A stretch of 6,200 bases of DNA from Chthoniobacterales bacterium (GTDB lineage Bacteria > Verrucomicrobiota > Verrucomicrobiia > Chthoniobacterales > UBA10450): positions 1 to 6,200 of the forward strand of contig JACCZO010000042.1 in NCBI GenBank assembly GCA_013695925.1, given 5' to 3'. A model generated the notes under the pieces. That model made no database searches and had not been told where the DNA came from. It worked only from the letters and a program-made list of their open reading frames with translations. This document shows, piece after piece, positions 1 to 6,200 of this stretch; the stretch's first letter is position 1, and every line of letters begins with the position of its first letter. The position numbers and the translations under genes were made by a program.

Positions 1-1340
1 ATGAAGAGCAGGAAGAGGGAAAGGAAAATGCCGAAGGTGCCGATAAAGGTCCACATGTCGACCCAGGTGGGAGTGAAAAGTCCCCACGAAGACGGGAGAA
101 AATCGCGATGCAGACCGCCGACGATGATAATGAAACGCTCAAACCACATGCCGGCGTTCACGCACATGCAGACGAAGTAGACGACGAGGATGTTGTGCCG
201 GCACCACTTGAACCAGAAAAGCTGCGGAGTCAGCGCGTTGCAGAAGAGCATGCCGACCCACCAGTACCACCAGTAGGGACCGAAGATCCGGTTGTAGAAG
301 GCATACTTCTCAAATTGGTTCCCGCTATACCAGGCGATGAAAAACTCCATCGCGTAGGCGTAGGAAACGATCATGCCGGTGAGCAAAATGATCTTCGCCA
401 TCTTGTCGATGTGCTGCGGCGTGATGATGTCTTGCAGCTTGAAGATGGCGCGCGCCGGAATCATCAGGGTCAACACCATGGCAAAACCGCCGAAGATGGC
501 GCCGGCGACAAAGTAGGGCGGGAAAATCGTCGTGTGCCAGGTCGGGATAATGGAAGTAGCGAAGTCGAACGAAACGACGCTGTGCACCGAAAGGACGAGG
601 GGCGTGGAAAGGCCGGCCAGGAGCAGGTAGGCCATTTCGTAATGGCGCCAGTTGCGATTTGAGCCGCGCCAGCCGAGGGCGAAAATTCCGTAGAGGAATT
701 TCTTAATCTTCGAGGTCGCGCGATCGCGCAATGTCCCGAGATCGGGAATCAACCCGGTGTACCAAAAGAGCACCGAGACCGTGAAGTAAGTCGAGACCGC
801 GAAGACGTCCCAGAGCAGCGGACTGCGGAAGTTCGGCCAGATCGCGTATTGGTTAGGCACGGGCGCGAGGAACCACGCCATCCAGACCCGGCCGACGTGG
901 ATGCCCGGGAAAATCGCCGCGCAAATGACCGCGAAAAGCGTCATCGCTTCCGCCGAACGGTTGATCGAGGTCCGCCATTTTTGCCGGAGCAGGAACAAAA
1001 TCGCGGAAATGAGAGTGCCGGCGTGACCGATACCGATCCAGAAAACGAAGTTGGTGATGTCCCAGGCCCAGCCGACGGGCGAGTTCAACCCCCAGGTGCC
1101 GACGCCGGTCGAGATTTGGTAACCGATGCAGGCGAGACCAAACGCAGCAATCGCAGAGGTGATGGCAAACGCGACCCACCACCAGCGCGGCGTCGGATTC
1201 TCAACCGCACCGGAAATGCGGTTCGTGACCCAGTCGAAATTGCGCTTGTTCAGGACCAGCGGGACGCGCGAGAGCGGTTTCGCGACCGAGGCGGAAGCCT
1301 CGCCCGCGATGATCTCTGGTGCTGTAGGTGCGCCGTCCAT
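1..1340 (-). CDS. actC: ActC, NrfD/PsrC-like integral membrane subunit of alternative complex III (3' end cut off by the window)
   Basis: Translating the minus strand from the ATG at 1340 gives 446 codons with no stop, so the gene runs off the left edge. Related ActC proteins are slightly longer, so probably only a short C-terminal piece is missing. The product is very hydrophobic. After a soluble N-terminus of about 50 residues I see about ten membrane segments, roughly at residues 55-76, 94-118, 132-156, 175-197, 235-258, 274-296, 314-337, 356-376, 383-406 and 428 onward. Family-typical stretches include GIGHAGTLISAI (103-114), IHVGRVW (147-153) and VHSVVSFDFA (252-261) followed by PTWHTTIFPPYFVAGAIFGG (266-285). 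NrfD-type subunits bind and oxidise quinol in the membrane and hand electrons to the adjoining ferredoxin-like subunit; that role is inferred here from the family. It starts 25 bases after the actB stop, so it is surely co-transcribed. No good Shine-Dalgarno sequence precedes the ATG, which suggests coupling to actB translation. An NrfD from another complex is unlikely given the actA-actB context. Confidence 0.95.
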   Translation of the reverse strand, partial: MDGAPTAPEIIAGEASASVAKPLSRVPLVLNKRNFDWVTNRISGAVENPTPRWWWVAFAITSAIAAFGLACIGYQISTGVGTWGLNSPVGWAWDITNFVFWIGIGHAGTLISAILFLLRQKWRTSINRSAEAMTLFAVICAAIFPGIHVGRVWMAWFLAPVPNQYAIWPNFRSPLLWDVFAVSTYFTVSVLFWYTGLIPDLGTLRDRATSKIKKFLYGIFALGWRGSNRNWRHYEMAYLLLAGLSTPLVLSVHSVVSFDFATSIIPTWHTTIFPPYFVAGAIFGGFAMVLTLMIPARAIFKLQDIITPQHIDKMAKIILLTGMIVSYAYAMEFFIAWYSGNQFEKYAFYNRIFGPYWWYWWVGMLFCNALTPQLFWFKWCRHNILVVYFVCMCVNAGMWFERFIIIVGGLHRDFLPSSWGLFTPTWVDMWTFIGTFGIFLSLFLLF

Positions 1341-1365
1341 GGTTAGAAGGTGTCGCAGCAACTCA

Positions 1366-4300
1366 TCACGGTTTGGCCTCCGGTGGCATGGCGTGCTCAT
1401 GCGGATGTTCCTTCGCCGCGGGCGCGCCGTGTTTTTCTCCGCCCTCATGACCGCCGTGGCCGCCATGGCCATGGGCCGGGCTCGCCACCGCGATCAAACC
1501 GGCGTCCGGCATTTTCGGGTTCGGGTTGCGAATCCGCGCCAGGTAACTGGTCCGCGCCTTCACGTTTAGATAATCGAGCAGCCGGTAATTCCGGTTCTCC
1601 GCCTTGATCTTCGAGACGCGCGTCTCGGGATCGGCAATGTCGCCAAAAACAATCGCTTCCGTCGGGCAGGCCTGGGCACAGGCACTGGTAAACGAATCGC
1701 GCGGGATGAGCGTTTTGTCCGAAGCGCCCGCCCGCACGTGCGCGGCGATTTTGGCTTCCTCGATCCGCTGCACGCAATACGTGCATTTTTCCATCACGCC
1801 GCGCATGCGCACGGTCACGTTGGGATTCTTTTGCAGCTTGATCGTGTCGGGCGTGCTCTTTTCAGTCAGCGGCCCGAGGTATTCCTGGTAGACCGAGAAA
1901 CCACCGATCTTCTTTTTGCCGACTGGCCGCTGGTTGTAGTCGAAATAATTGAAGCGGCGGACTTTGAACGGGCAGTTGTTTGCGCAATACCGCGTGCCGA
2001 TGCAGCGGTTGTAGACCATCACGTTCAAACCCGACTCGCTATGAATGGTGGCATTAACCGGGCAGACGGTTTCGCACGGCGCATTTTCGCAGTGCTGGCA
2101 CATCATCGGCTGGTGAACGAGCTCGGGATTTTCCGGCCACTGGCCCTTGTCCTGATTGAATGGCGTGGCGCTCGCGTAATAGCGATCGATCCGGATCCAA
2201 TGCATGACGCGGCCATGGCCGGCCTGCAATTTCCCGACGATCGGGATGTTGTTTTCCGCCTGGCAGGCCACGACGCAGGCGCTGCAACCGGTACAGGTAT
2301 TGAGGTCGACCGTCATGCCCCACTGCTGCGGCGCGTCGAGTTTTGGATGGCTGTAGAGGGTCGGGAGCTTGGCCGGCAACTCGGCGTCGCCGCCGAGTTC
2401 CTTGACGAAATCTTCGTCGTTGCGGTAACGCTCGAGGGTCGCCTCCCTGACGAGATCGCGGCCTTCGATCGAGAAATGTTCCTGGGTGGTGGAAAGCGCG
2501 TAGTGACCGGGCACCTTTTTTACCGACACGCTCCCAATTCCCTTGCCGTCGGCGACGATGAAATGCGGGTTGGAGCTGGTGCGAAGAAGGTAGCCATTAA
2601 AGCCGGCTTCCTCACCGACCGGGCCGGTGTGTTTGCGCCCATAGCCTAACGGAATCGTGACTGAGTTGTCAGCGTGTCCCGGAACGATCAGCGCTGCGAT
2701 GACGAGCTGACGCTGGAGCGATCTGCGCTGCGGCTTCGGGGGCGGAGTCGGCTTGCCCTTGAGCGCAACCGGTGCTTTTGGGGTGGGCTCAGTCACGGTC
2801 ACCTGGACCAGATCGCCATTTCTGACCCCGATGTGTTTCGCAAATTCCGGGCTCATCATCGCGGCATTGTCCCAGGTCAATTTTGTGATCGGGTCAGGCA
2901 TTTCCTGCAGCCAGCCGTTGTTGATATAGCGGCCGTCGTCGACGGAATAGCTGCCGATGAGGACGATTTCCGGCGAGTCTTTTGTCGGGAGAGTGGCGTC
3001 GTTAGTCCAAAGCGTATGCGCGACTCCGCCAGCCGTGTTGCCGTTGAACTTCGGCGGTTGATCCTTCGGCGTGATGTGCGCAGCGAAACCGTCGTGCAAA
3101 AACTTGTTCCAGGCGGCGTCGAAATCGCCCGGCGGCGCCGTCTGGCGGAAGGTTTCCTGGACAAGCTGCGGACCCTCGACTTTCGGCTGGCCAAGCAGCA
3201 GCTGAAGCATGTCGAGTTCCGAGAGACCCTCGAAGAGCGGCAGAATCATGGGCTGAATCGCGACGTAGGAAGCGTTCGGGGTGAGCGCGTCGCCCCATGA
3301 TTCGAGATAATGCGCCGCCGGGACGTGCCATTGGCTCAAAGCCGAAGTCGCATCTTCATATTGACCCAGCCTAACGACGTCGGGAACACGCTTCTGCAGC
3401 TCGGCCCAATCAACCGGCAGCTTGGTCTTGCGATCGAGGGTGATCGACCGCGGCGCGTTATAAACCGGGTCGCCGCCAAGAATGAAAAGTTGTTTCACCC
3501 GGCCGGCGTCGATGTCGCTCGCCAGTTGCAGGATGCTGCTCGTGCGTGTGGTCGGCGGCAGGGAGCGCAGGAGCATGGTCGTGCCGATGTTTTTCAGCGC
3601 CGCGTTCATCGCGTAGACCATCAACTGCACCACGACCGGCTGATGCGGCCCGGCCACGATCAGGCTGGCACCAGGCTTGGACATTAAATCCGCGGCCGCC
3701 TCGTCGAGCCATTTGGTATCGTATTTCGCCGTCTTGGTCGGCGCCTTGAGCGTGACAAGAACAGAGGAGAGGCCCGGATCTTTCGTCGCGACGGCCAGCT
3801 TGCTCGCGAGCGCGTGGGTCAGCGCCGGGATCTGGCTGGCGGGGAAACGCAAACGATGATCTGCCATCGCACCGGTGATGGTGAAATGATTTTCGACCAC
3901 GTAGAGGCGGTTCATCGAGTCCTTCGCTTCGCGCACCCGGCGCCGCGAAGTAAAGCCACGCACGGCGGTCAGATCGCCTGCGCCGCAGTCCAGAAAATCG
4001 CTGTCGAGAGAGAGAATAACATCCGCCTTGTCGAACTGCGGAATGAGCCGCATGTTGTCGCCAAAGCTGATCTGGGTCGAGAAACGCTGCGCCTCGCTCA
4101 GGAGCGGATCGTAAACGCACCAGCGCATGCGAGGGAACTGCTTTTGCAACTCGTTGCGCAATCGGTCGCGGGTCGGCGCATGGGTTTCCTCGACCAGAAA
4201 CGCCAGGCCGGCACCGCCATTGTCCGCCATCTTCGGACGCAATTCGGCGATGTATTTCTCAAACGTCGCGCGATCGGACAGTTTGTTTTTCTGGACGAAG

Positions 4301-4764
4301 CGCTGGGAACGCGAAGGATCGTAAAGATCGAGCACCGAGGCTTGGGCGAAAGCGTCGGTCGCGCCATTGCTGTCGGGATGAAATGGGTTGCCCTCGATCT
4401 TGATCGGGCGGCCGTCAACCGTCTGCACCACCAGCGGCATGGCTCCGTAGCGCCGCGGCATCGCGGTCGCGTAGTAGAGCGGCTTGCCCGGGATGGTCCA
4501 CTCCGCGCTCTTCGTAAAGGGCACGAGATGCATCTCCGGTTTGCGACAACTGCTCAACCCAAAACCGGCCAGCGCCATCGAAGCGCCCATTAGCTTCAGG
4601 AAACTGCGCCGCGAAACCTCATCGGCTTCCATCTCCTGCGCGCCGGCGGGGAACTCCCGCTCCAGCCAGCCACGGAATTCCGGCGTATCGCTCAGCTCGC
4701 CGAGGCTGCGCCAGTATTGTTTCCCGGTTTGATCGGGAGCTGGATGTTGCAGGATCCGCTTCAT
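1366..4764 (-). CDS. actB: ActB, fused molybdopterin-oxidoreductase-like and [Fe-S] subunit of alternative complex III, Tat-exported
   Basis: This 1132-residue protein is the electron-transfer core of ACIII on the periplasmic side. Residues 1-50 are the cytoplasmic extension typical of this Tat-variant family. They are followed by a twin-arginine signal, SRRSFLK (51-57), a hydrophobic stretch, and a lipobox-like LSSC ending at Cys73, so it may be a lipoprotein. Residues about 80-800 resemble a molybdopterin oxidoreductase; in characterised ACIII this half holds no Mo cofactor. Residues about 815-1060 are a four-cluster ferredoxin domain: C824/C827/C830/C834, C889/C892/C897/C901, C921/C927/C931 and C994/C997 with C1029/C1033. 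The third set has Thr924 where the second cysteine should be, fitting the single [3Fe-4S] cluster of this family beside three [4Fe-4S] clusters. Oddities are a Pro/Lys-rich insertion near 659-687 and a His-rich tail (1095-1132). The start is supported by a strong GGAGG site, and the gene ends in two consecutive TGA stops. It sits between actA and actC in the standard order. Confidence 0.97.
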   Translation of the reverse strand: MKRILQHPAPDQTGKQYWRSLGELSDTPEFRGWLEREFPAGAQEMEADEVSRRSFLKLMGASMALAGFGLSSCRKPEMHLVPFTKSAEWTIPGKPLYYATAMPRRYGAMPLVVQTVDGRPIKIEGNPFHPDSNGATDAFAQASVLDLYDPSRSQRFVQKNKLSDRATFEKYIAELRPKMADNGGAGLAFLVEETHAPTRDRLRNELQKQFPRMRWCVYDPLLSEAQRFSTQISFGDNMRLIPQFDKADVILSLDSDFLDCGAGDLTAVRGFTSRRRVREAKDSMNRLYVVENHFTITGAMADHRLRFPASQIPALTHALASKLAVATKDPGLSSVLVTLKAPTKTAKYDTKWLDEAAADLMSKPGASLIVAGPHQPVVVQLMVYAMNAALKNIGTTMLLRSLPPTTRTSSILQLASDIDAGRVKQLFILGGDPVYNAPRSITLDRKTKLPVDWAELQKRVPDVVRLGQYEDATSALSQWHVPAAHYLESWGDALTPNASYVAIQPMILPLFEGLSELDMLQLLLGQPKVEGPQLVQETFRQTAPPGDFDAAWNKFLHDGFAAHITPKDQPPKFNGNTAGGVAHTLWTNDATLPTKDSPEIVLIGSYSVDDGRYINNGWLQEMPDPITKLTWDNAAMMSPEFAKHIGVRNGDLVQVTVTEPTPKAPVALKGKPTPPPKPQRRSLQRQLVIAALIVPGHADNSVTIPLGYGRKHTGPVGEEAGFNGYLLRTSSNPHFIVADGKGIGSVSVKKVPGHYALSTTQEHFSIEGRDLVREATLERYRNDEDFVKELGGDAELPAKLPTLYSHPKLDAPQQWGMTVDLNTCTGCSACVVACQAENNIPIVGKLQAGHGRVMHWIRIDRYYASATPFNQDKGQWPENPELVHQPMMCQHCENAPCETVCPVNATIHSESGLNVMVYNRCIGTRYCANNCPFKVRRFNYFDYNQRPVGKKKIGGFSVYQEYLGPLTEKSTPDTIKLQKNPNVTVRMRGVMEKCTYCVQRIEEAKIAAHVRAGASDKTLIPRDSFTSACAQACPTEAIVFGDIADPETRVSKIKAENRNYRLLDYLNVKARTSYLARIRNPNPKMPDAGLIAVASPAHGHGGHGGHEGGEKHGAPAAKEHPHEHAMPPEAKP

Positions 4765-4771
4765 CGGCTGG

Positions 4772-4776
4772 CCTCC
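4772..4776 (-). promoter_or_regulatory. Shine-Dalgarno site of actB
   Basis: The minus strand reads GGAGG seven bases before the actB ATG at 4764. This is a near-ideal ribosome binding site and fixes the start. It directly abuts the palindromic element that fills the actA-actB gap, so folding of that element in the mRNA could affect access to it; that effect is inference. Confidence 0.75.
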
Positions 4777-4777
4777 G

Positions 4778-4885
4778 GGAAGTTAGTCGTCTCGACTGAC
4801 TCGGCCGACAGCCCTCTGGCCTGTCGGGGCTGGGCCTGGCAGGCTGGAAGGCTGCCCGCCGAGTCAGGCCGGAGGCCTGACTTCC
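4778..4885. repeat. Structured intergenic element of nested inverted repeats between actA and actB
   Basis: Nearly the whole 139-base gap between actA and actB is palindromic. Plus-strand pairs are: GGAAGT 4778-4783 with ACTTCC 4880-4885 (outer arms); TGACTCGGC 4797-4805 with GCCGAGTCA 4858-4866 (9 of 9, plus one more outer C-G pair); CCGACAG 4805-4811 with CTGTCGG 4821-4827; AGTCAGGCC 4862-4870 with GGCCTGACT 4874-4882 (9-base stem, GGA loop); and AGTCG 4785-4789 with CGACT 4793-4797 (TCT loop). Some of these pairings exclude each other, so alternative folds are possible. The element carries no convincing coding sequence. The architecture suggests a dispersed REP- or MITE-like repeat, of the kind common between genes in Verrucomicrobiota. 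Its copy number cannot be judged from this window. Lying inside an operon, it would be transcribed and could act in mRNA processing, partial termination or differential expression of actA and actB. Confidence 0.7.
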
Positions 4886-4903
4886 AATGCAGTGTCGCGT
4901 TTG

Positions 4904-5629
4904 TCATCGGTGGCACCCCTGGCAGTTTGTCGGCGGTTGAATATCCCACCGCTGCTTTAACGTCAGCCCGATCTCTTGCTGCGTGAGATGCTTCTTCTTC
5001 GACCAATCCTCCGTCACCCCGGCCGGCTTTCCATATTTCGCGACGAACGCGGCCGGGTTCACGTCGGATGGTTTCCAGTCGAGATTCGTGATCTGATCCT
5101 CGGGGCGAAGGAAATTCTCCGGCGCACGATGGCATTCCAGGCACCACGCCATGCTGTGCGGCTTGGCGTGATAGACCACCGGCATTTGGTTCACCTCGCC
5201 GTGGCAGCTATAGCAACTGATCCCGCGGTTCACGTGCGCCGAGTGATTATAATAAACGTAATCCGGGGTGCGATGAATCTGCACCCATGGCACCGGCTGC
5301 CCCGTCGTCCAACTTGAGCGCACCGGTTCGAGTTTCGGGTTCTCCTTCTGGATCTGGGTATGGCAACTCATGCAGACCTGCGTGTCGGGGATGTTGGAGT
5401 GGGCCGCGACTTCCACGGCATCGTGGCAGTAACGGCAATCCATCCCGAGCTGCGTGACGTGTAGATCATGCGGAAACGGCACCGGCTGCACCGGCTGATA
5501 GCCAACCCGCGTATACTTCGGAGTGGCGTAATACCAGGTCGCGCCGACCAGCGCCGTCACAATCACGATCCCGCAGATCATGATTTTGAGCGGAAGCCAA
5601 TTGGTCCAGCGCGGAAAGAAATTCGCCAT
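4904..5629 (-). CDS. actA: ActA, membrane-anchored pentaheme cytochrome c subunit of alternative complex III
   Basis: The 241-residue product has exactly five CXXCH heme-binding motifs, with cysteine pairs and histidines at C65/C68/H69, C86/C89/H90, C139/C142/H143, C163/C166/H167 and C236/C239/H240, the last one almost at the C-terminus. A short basic N-terminus and one hydrophobic segment at about residues 12-33 make an uncleaved signal anchor, placing the hemes in the periplasm. Several further histidines (for example H54, H57, H77, H129, H132, H154, H158) could be the distal axial ligands. Five hemes, a single N-terminal anchor and a position just upstream of actB match ActA of ACIII, which takes part in electron transfer from the Fe-S clusters of ActB towards cytochrome c or an oxidase. 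The start gives the N-terminus MANFFPRWTNWLPLK, which looks natural for the family, although no strong Shine-Dalgarno sequence precedes it. It is the first act gene and is separated from actB by a palindromic element. Confidence 0.95.
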   Translation of the reverse strand: MANFFPRWTNWLPLKIMICGIVIVTALVGATWYYATPKYTRVGYQPVQPVPFPHDLHVTQLGMDCRYCHDAVEVAAHSNIPDTQVCMSCHTQIQKENPKLEPVRSSWTTGQPVPWVQIHRTPDYVYYNHSAHVNRGISCYSCHGEVNQMPVVYHAKPHSMAWCLECHRAPENFLRPEDQITNLDWKPSDVNPAAFVAKYGKPAGVTEDWSKKKHLTQQEIGLTLKQRWDIQPPTNCQGCHR

Positions 5630-5771
5630 AACGAATCAGCGGAGACTTACCCCGTCCGCGCGGAGCCGCCAAGTAGCAAAAGCGAAAACTGAAAAGAAAG
5701 GGCGTGGCGGCTTCAGAAAATAATTACGTTGTTTGAAAATCTGTTCGTTCGAGCGTCGCGAGGGGGCAATT
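5630..5771 (-). promoter_or_regulatory. Leader region of the act operon; probable promoter location, no clear promoter motif
   Basis: These 142 bases separate the end of the DoxX-like remnant from the actA start. They are more AT-rich than the genes, with A/T runs around 5670-5700 and 5716-5745, and are the natural place for the operon promoter. I could not find a convincing -35/-10 pair. A weak inverted repeat is present: AGCCGCC 5664-5670 with GGCGGCT 5706-5712, spaced by 35 bases. It could be an operator or chance. No small gene is apparent. Confidence 0.3.
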
Positions 5772-6095
5772 CTATGAATGGGCGTTTGCTTGGCAAAAGA
5801 ATTTTAGAAAAAGAAGGCAGAAATTTCTTCTCATCGCTTCTGCCGGCTCCCTTCGGTCTAAAAAGGGAACGTTTGGTTCAGATTCCTGCGCAATGATGAA
5901 GATCGAGCGGGGGGCTTCACTCTCGGTCGTGATGTAGGCGACCGTGAGCAGAATCATAAGCGGCACCGAAATCAATCGGGAGGCCAGACCGACAAGGAGG
6001 AGCAGACTGCCGAAGCATTCCGTGCACGCGACCAGAATGGCCTGCGGTAAAGAATCAGCGCGGCACGCGCAGGCCGATGCCGATGCCGTAATCAT
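5772..6095 (-). pseudogene. Probable remnant of a DoxX-family membrane protein gene
   Basis: The minus-strand frame from the ATG at 6095 gives 107 residues. Only the middle looks like a real protein. Residues about 16-57 read LPQAILVACTECFGSLLLLV, then GLASRLISVPLMILLTVAYI, which resembles the central helices of DoxX-family (DoxX/YphA) proteins: an acidic E-x-x-G-like turn followed by G-L-x-x-R-L. DoxX proteins are usually about 130-150 residues with four membrane helices; here only two remain. The N-terminal helix is absent, replaced by an Ala/Ser/Cys-rich stretch with a stop codon a few codons upstream, and after about residue 78 the sequence becomes charged and unlike the family. Truncation at both ends points to decay, though the frame could still be translated as a small membrane protein. 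It has no evident functional link to ACIII. The family call is from motif memory and is moderate. Confidence 0.5.
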
Positions 6096-6143
6096 TATTG
6101 AAAGGGTTTGCGGGGATGAAATTGCCTAACAAAAAGAAAGGTG

Positions 6144-6160
6144 GGTCCGCTCTGCGGACC
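6144..6160. repeat. Perfect short hairpin, 7-base stem with TCT loop
   Basis: GGTCCGC (6144-6150) and GCGGACC (6154-6160) pair perfectly around a TCT loop. There is no T-run after it on the plus strand, and only T-rich sequence about 10 bases away on the minus strand (6139-6131 region), so it is not a textbook terminator. The triloop form matches the hairpins in the actA-actB gap and at 6186-6200, suggesting a shared family of dispersed palindromes. Confidence 0.6.
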
Positions 6161-6185
6161 GGGATGCGCTGCCTCCTTTGTAGCC

Positions 6186-6200
6186 GGGGTCGCTGACCCC
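6186..6200. repeat. Perfect short hairpin at the right edge, 6-base stem with GCT loop
   Basis: GGGGTC (6186-6191) and GACCCC (6195-6200) pair around a GCT loop. The stem reaches the last base of the window and may continue beyond it, since CC at 6184-6185 could pair with following GG. It lies 25 bases from the previous hairpin, so the two probably belong to one intergenic repeat region. The sequence between 6096 and 6143 shows no gene that I can support. Confidence 0.55.

Noticed and set aside
1738..2649. Long open frame of 303 codons on the plus strand, opposite actB
   Set aside because: It lies wholly antisense to the well-supported ferredoxin domain of actB. Its product shows no recognisable domain, and high-GC codon use on the other strand readily gives such shadows. 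The same applies to the other plus-strand frames opposite actA, actB and actC.
1366..4764. ActB as a catalytic molybdenum enzyme (formate dehydrogenase, polysulfide or nitrate reductase)
   Set aside because: The fusion of both halves in one chain, the missing cysteine in the third cluster set, and the pentaheme actA and NrfD-type actC on either side match alternative complex III, whose Mo-like half is non-catalytic.
4797..4882. Palindromes in the actA-actB gap as a rho-independent terminator
   Set aside because: No T-run follows any of the stems on the minus strand, and actB and actC downstream belong to the same complex, so full termination here is unlikely.
4761..5147. Minus-strand frame of 128 codons spanning the end of actA and the actA-actB gap
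   Set aside because: It overlaps actA in another frame, would run through the palindromic element, and lacks any recognisable motif.
6055..6140. Minus-strand frame reading GNFIPANPFNNDYGIGIGLR and ending at a TGA at 6057-6055
   Set aside because: It looks slightly protein-like and could be the tail of a lost gene, but there is no start codon nearby, upstream it runs into the palindromic repeats, and it overlaps the DoxX-like frame. Too short to support.

Overview
The window is dominated by the first three genes of an alternative complex III (ACIII, quinol:electron-acceptor oxidoreductase) operon, all read on the minus strand, from right to left: actA (pentaheme cytochrome c, 5629-4904), actB (a fused molybdopterin-oxidoreductase-like and ferredoxin-like subunit, 4764-1366) and actC (an NrfD/PsrC-type membrane subunit, 1340 to beyond the left edge). 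actD, actE and actF would be expected past base 1, often followed by cytochrome c oxidase genes, but none of that is visible here.

Taken together the genes describe a respiratory complex that does the job of cytochrome bc1. ActC would oxidise menaquinol or another quinol in the membrane. The iron-sulfur clusters of the ActB C-terminal half and the five hemes of ActA lie on the periplasmic face and would pass electrons on to a cytochrome c or directly to an oxygen reductase. ActB carries a Tat signal, as expected for a protein folded with its clusters before export.

The organism is probably a Gram-negative-type soil or freshwater bacterium of the Verrucomicrobiota (Chthoniobacter/Udaeobacter-like). 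This is inferred from the style of the Act proteins, the moderately high GC content and the short palindromic intergenic repeats. Acidobacteriota or another ACIII-bearing phylum cannot be excluded.

Right of actA is a short AT-richer leader (5630-5771), then what looks like a decayed DoxX-family membrane gene (about 6095-5772, minus strand), then a repeat-rich edge (6141-6200) with two perfect triloop hairpins. A third block of nested palindromes (about 4778-4885) fills nearly all of the actA-actB gap. No RNA gene, CRISPR array, insertion sequence or phage gene was found. I do not see a new system. The points most worth a second look are the structured element inside the operon, the proline/lysine-rich insertion and histidine-rich tail of ActB, and the DoxX remnant.
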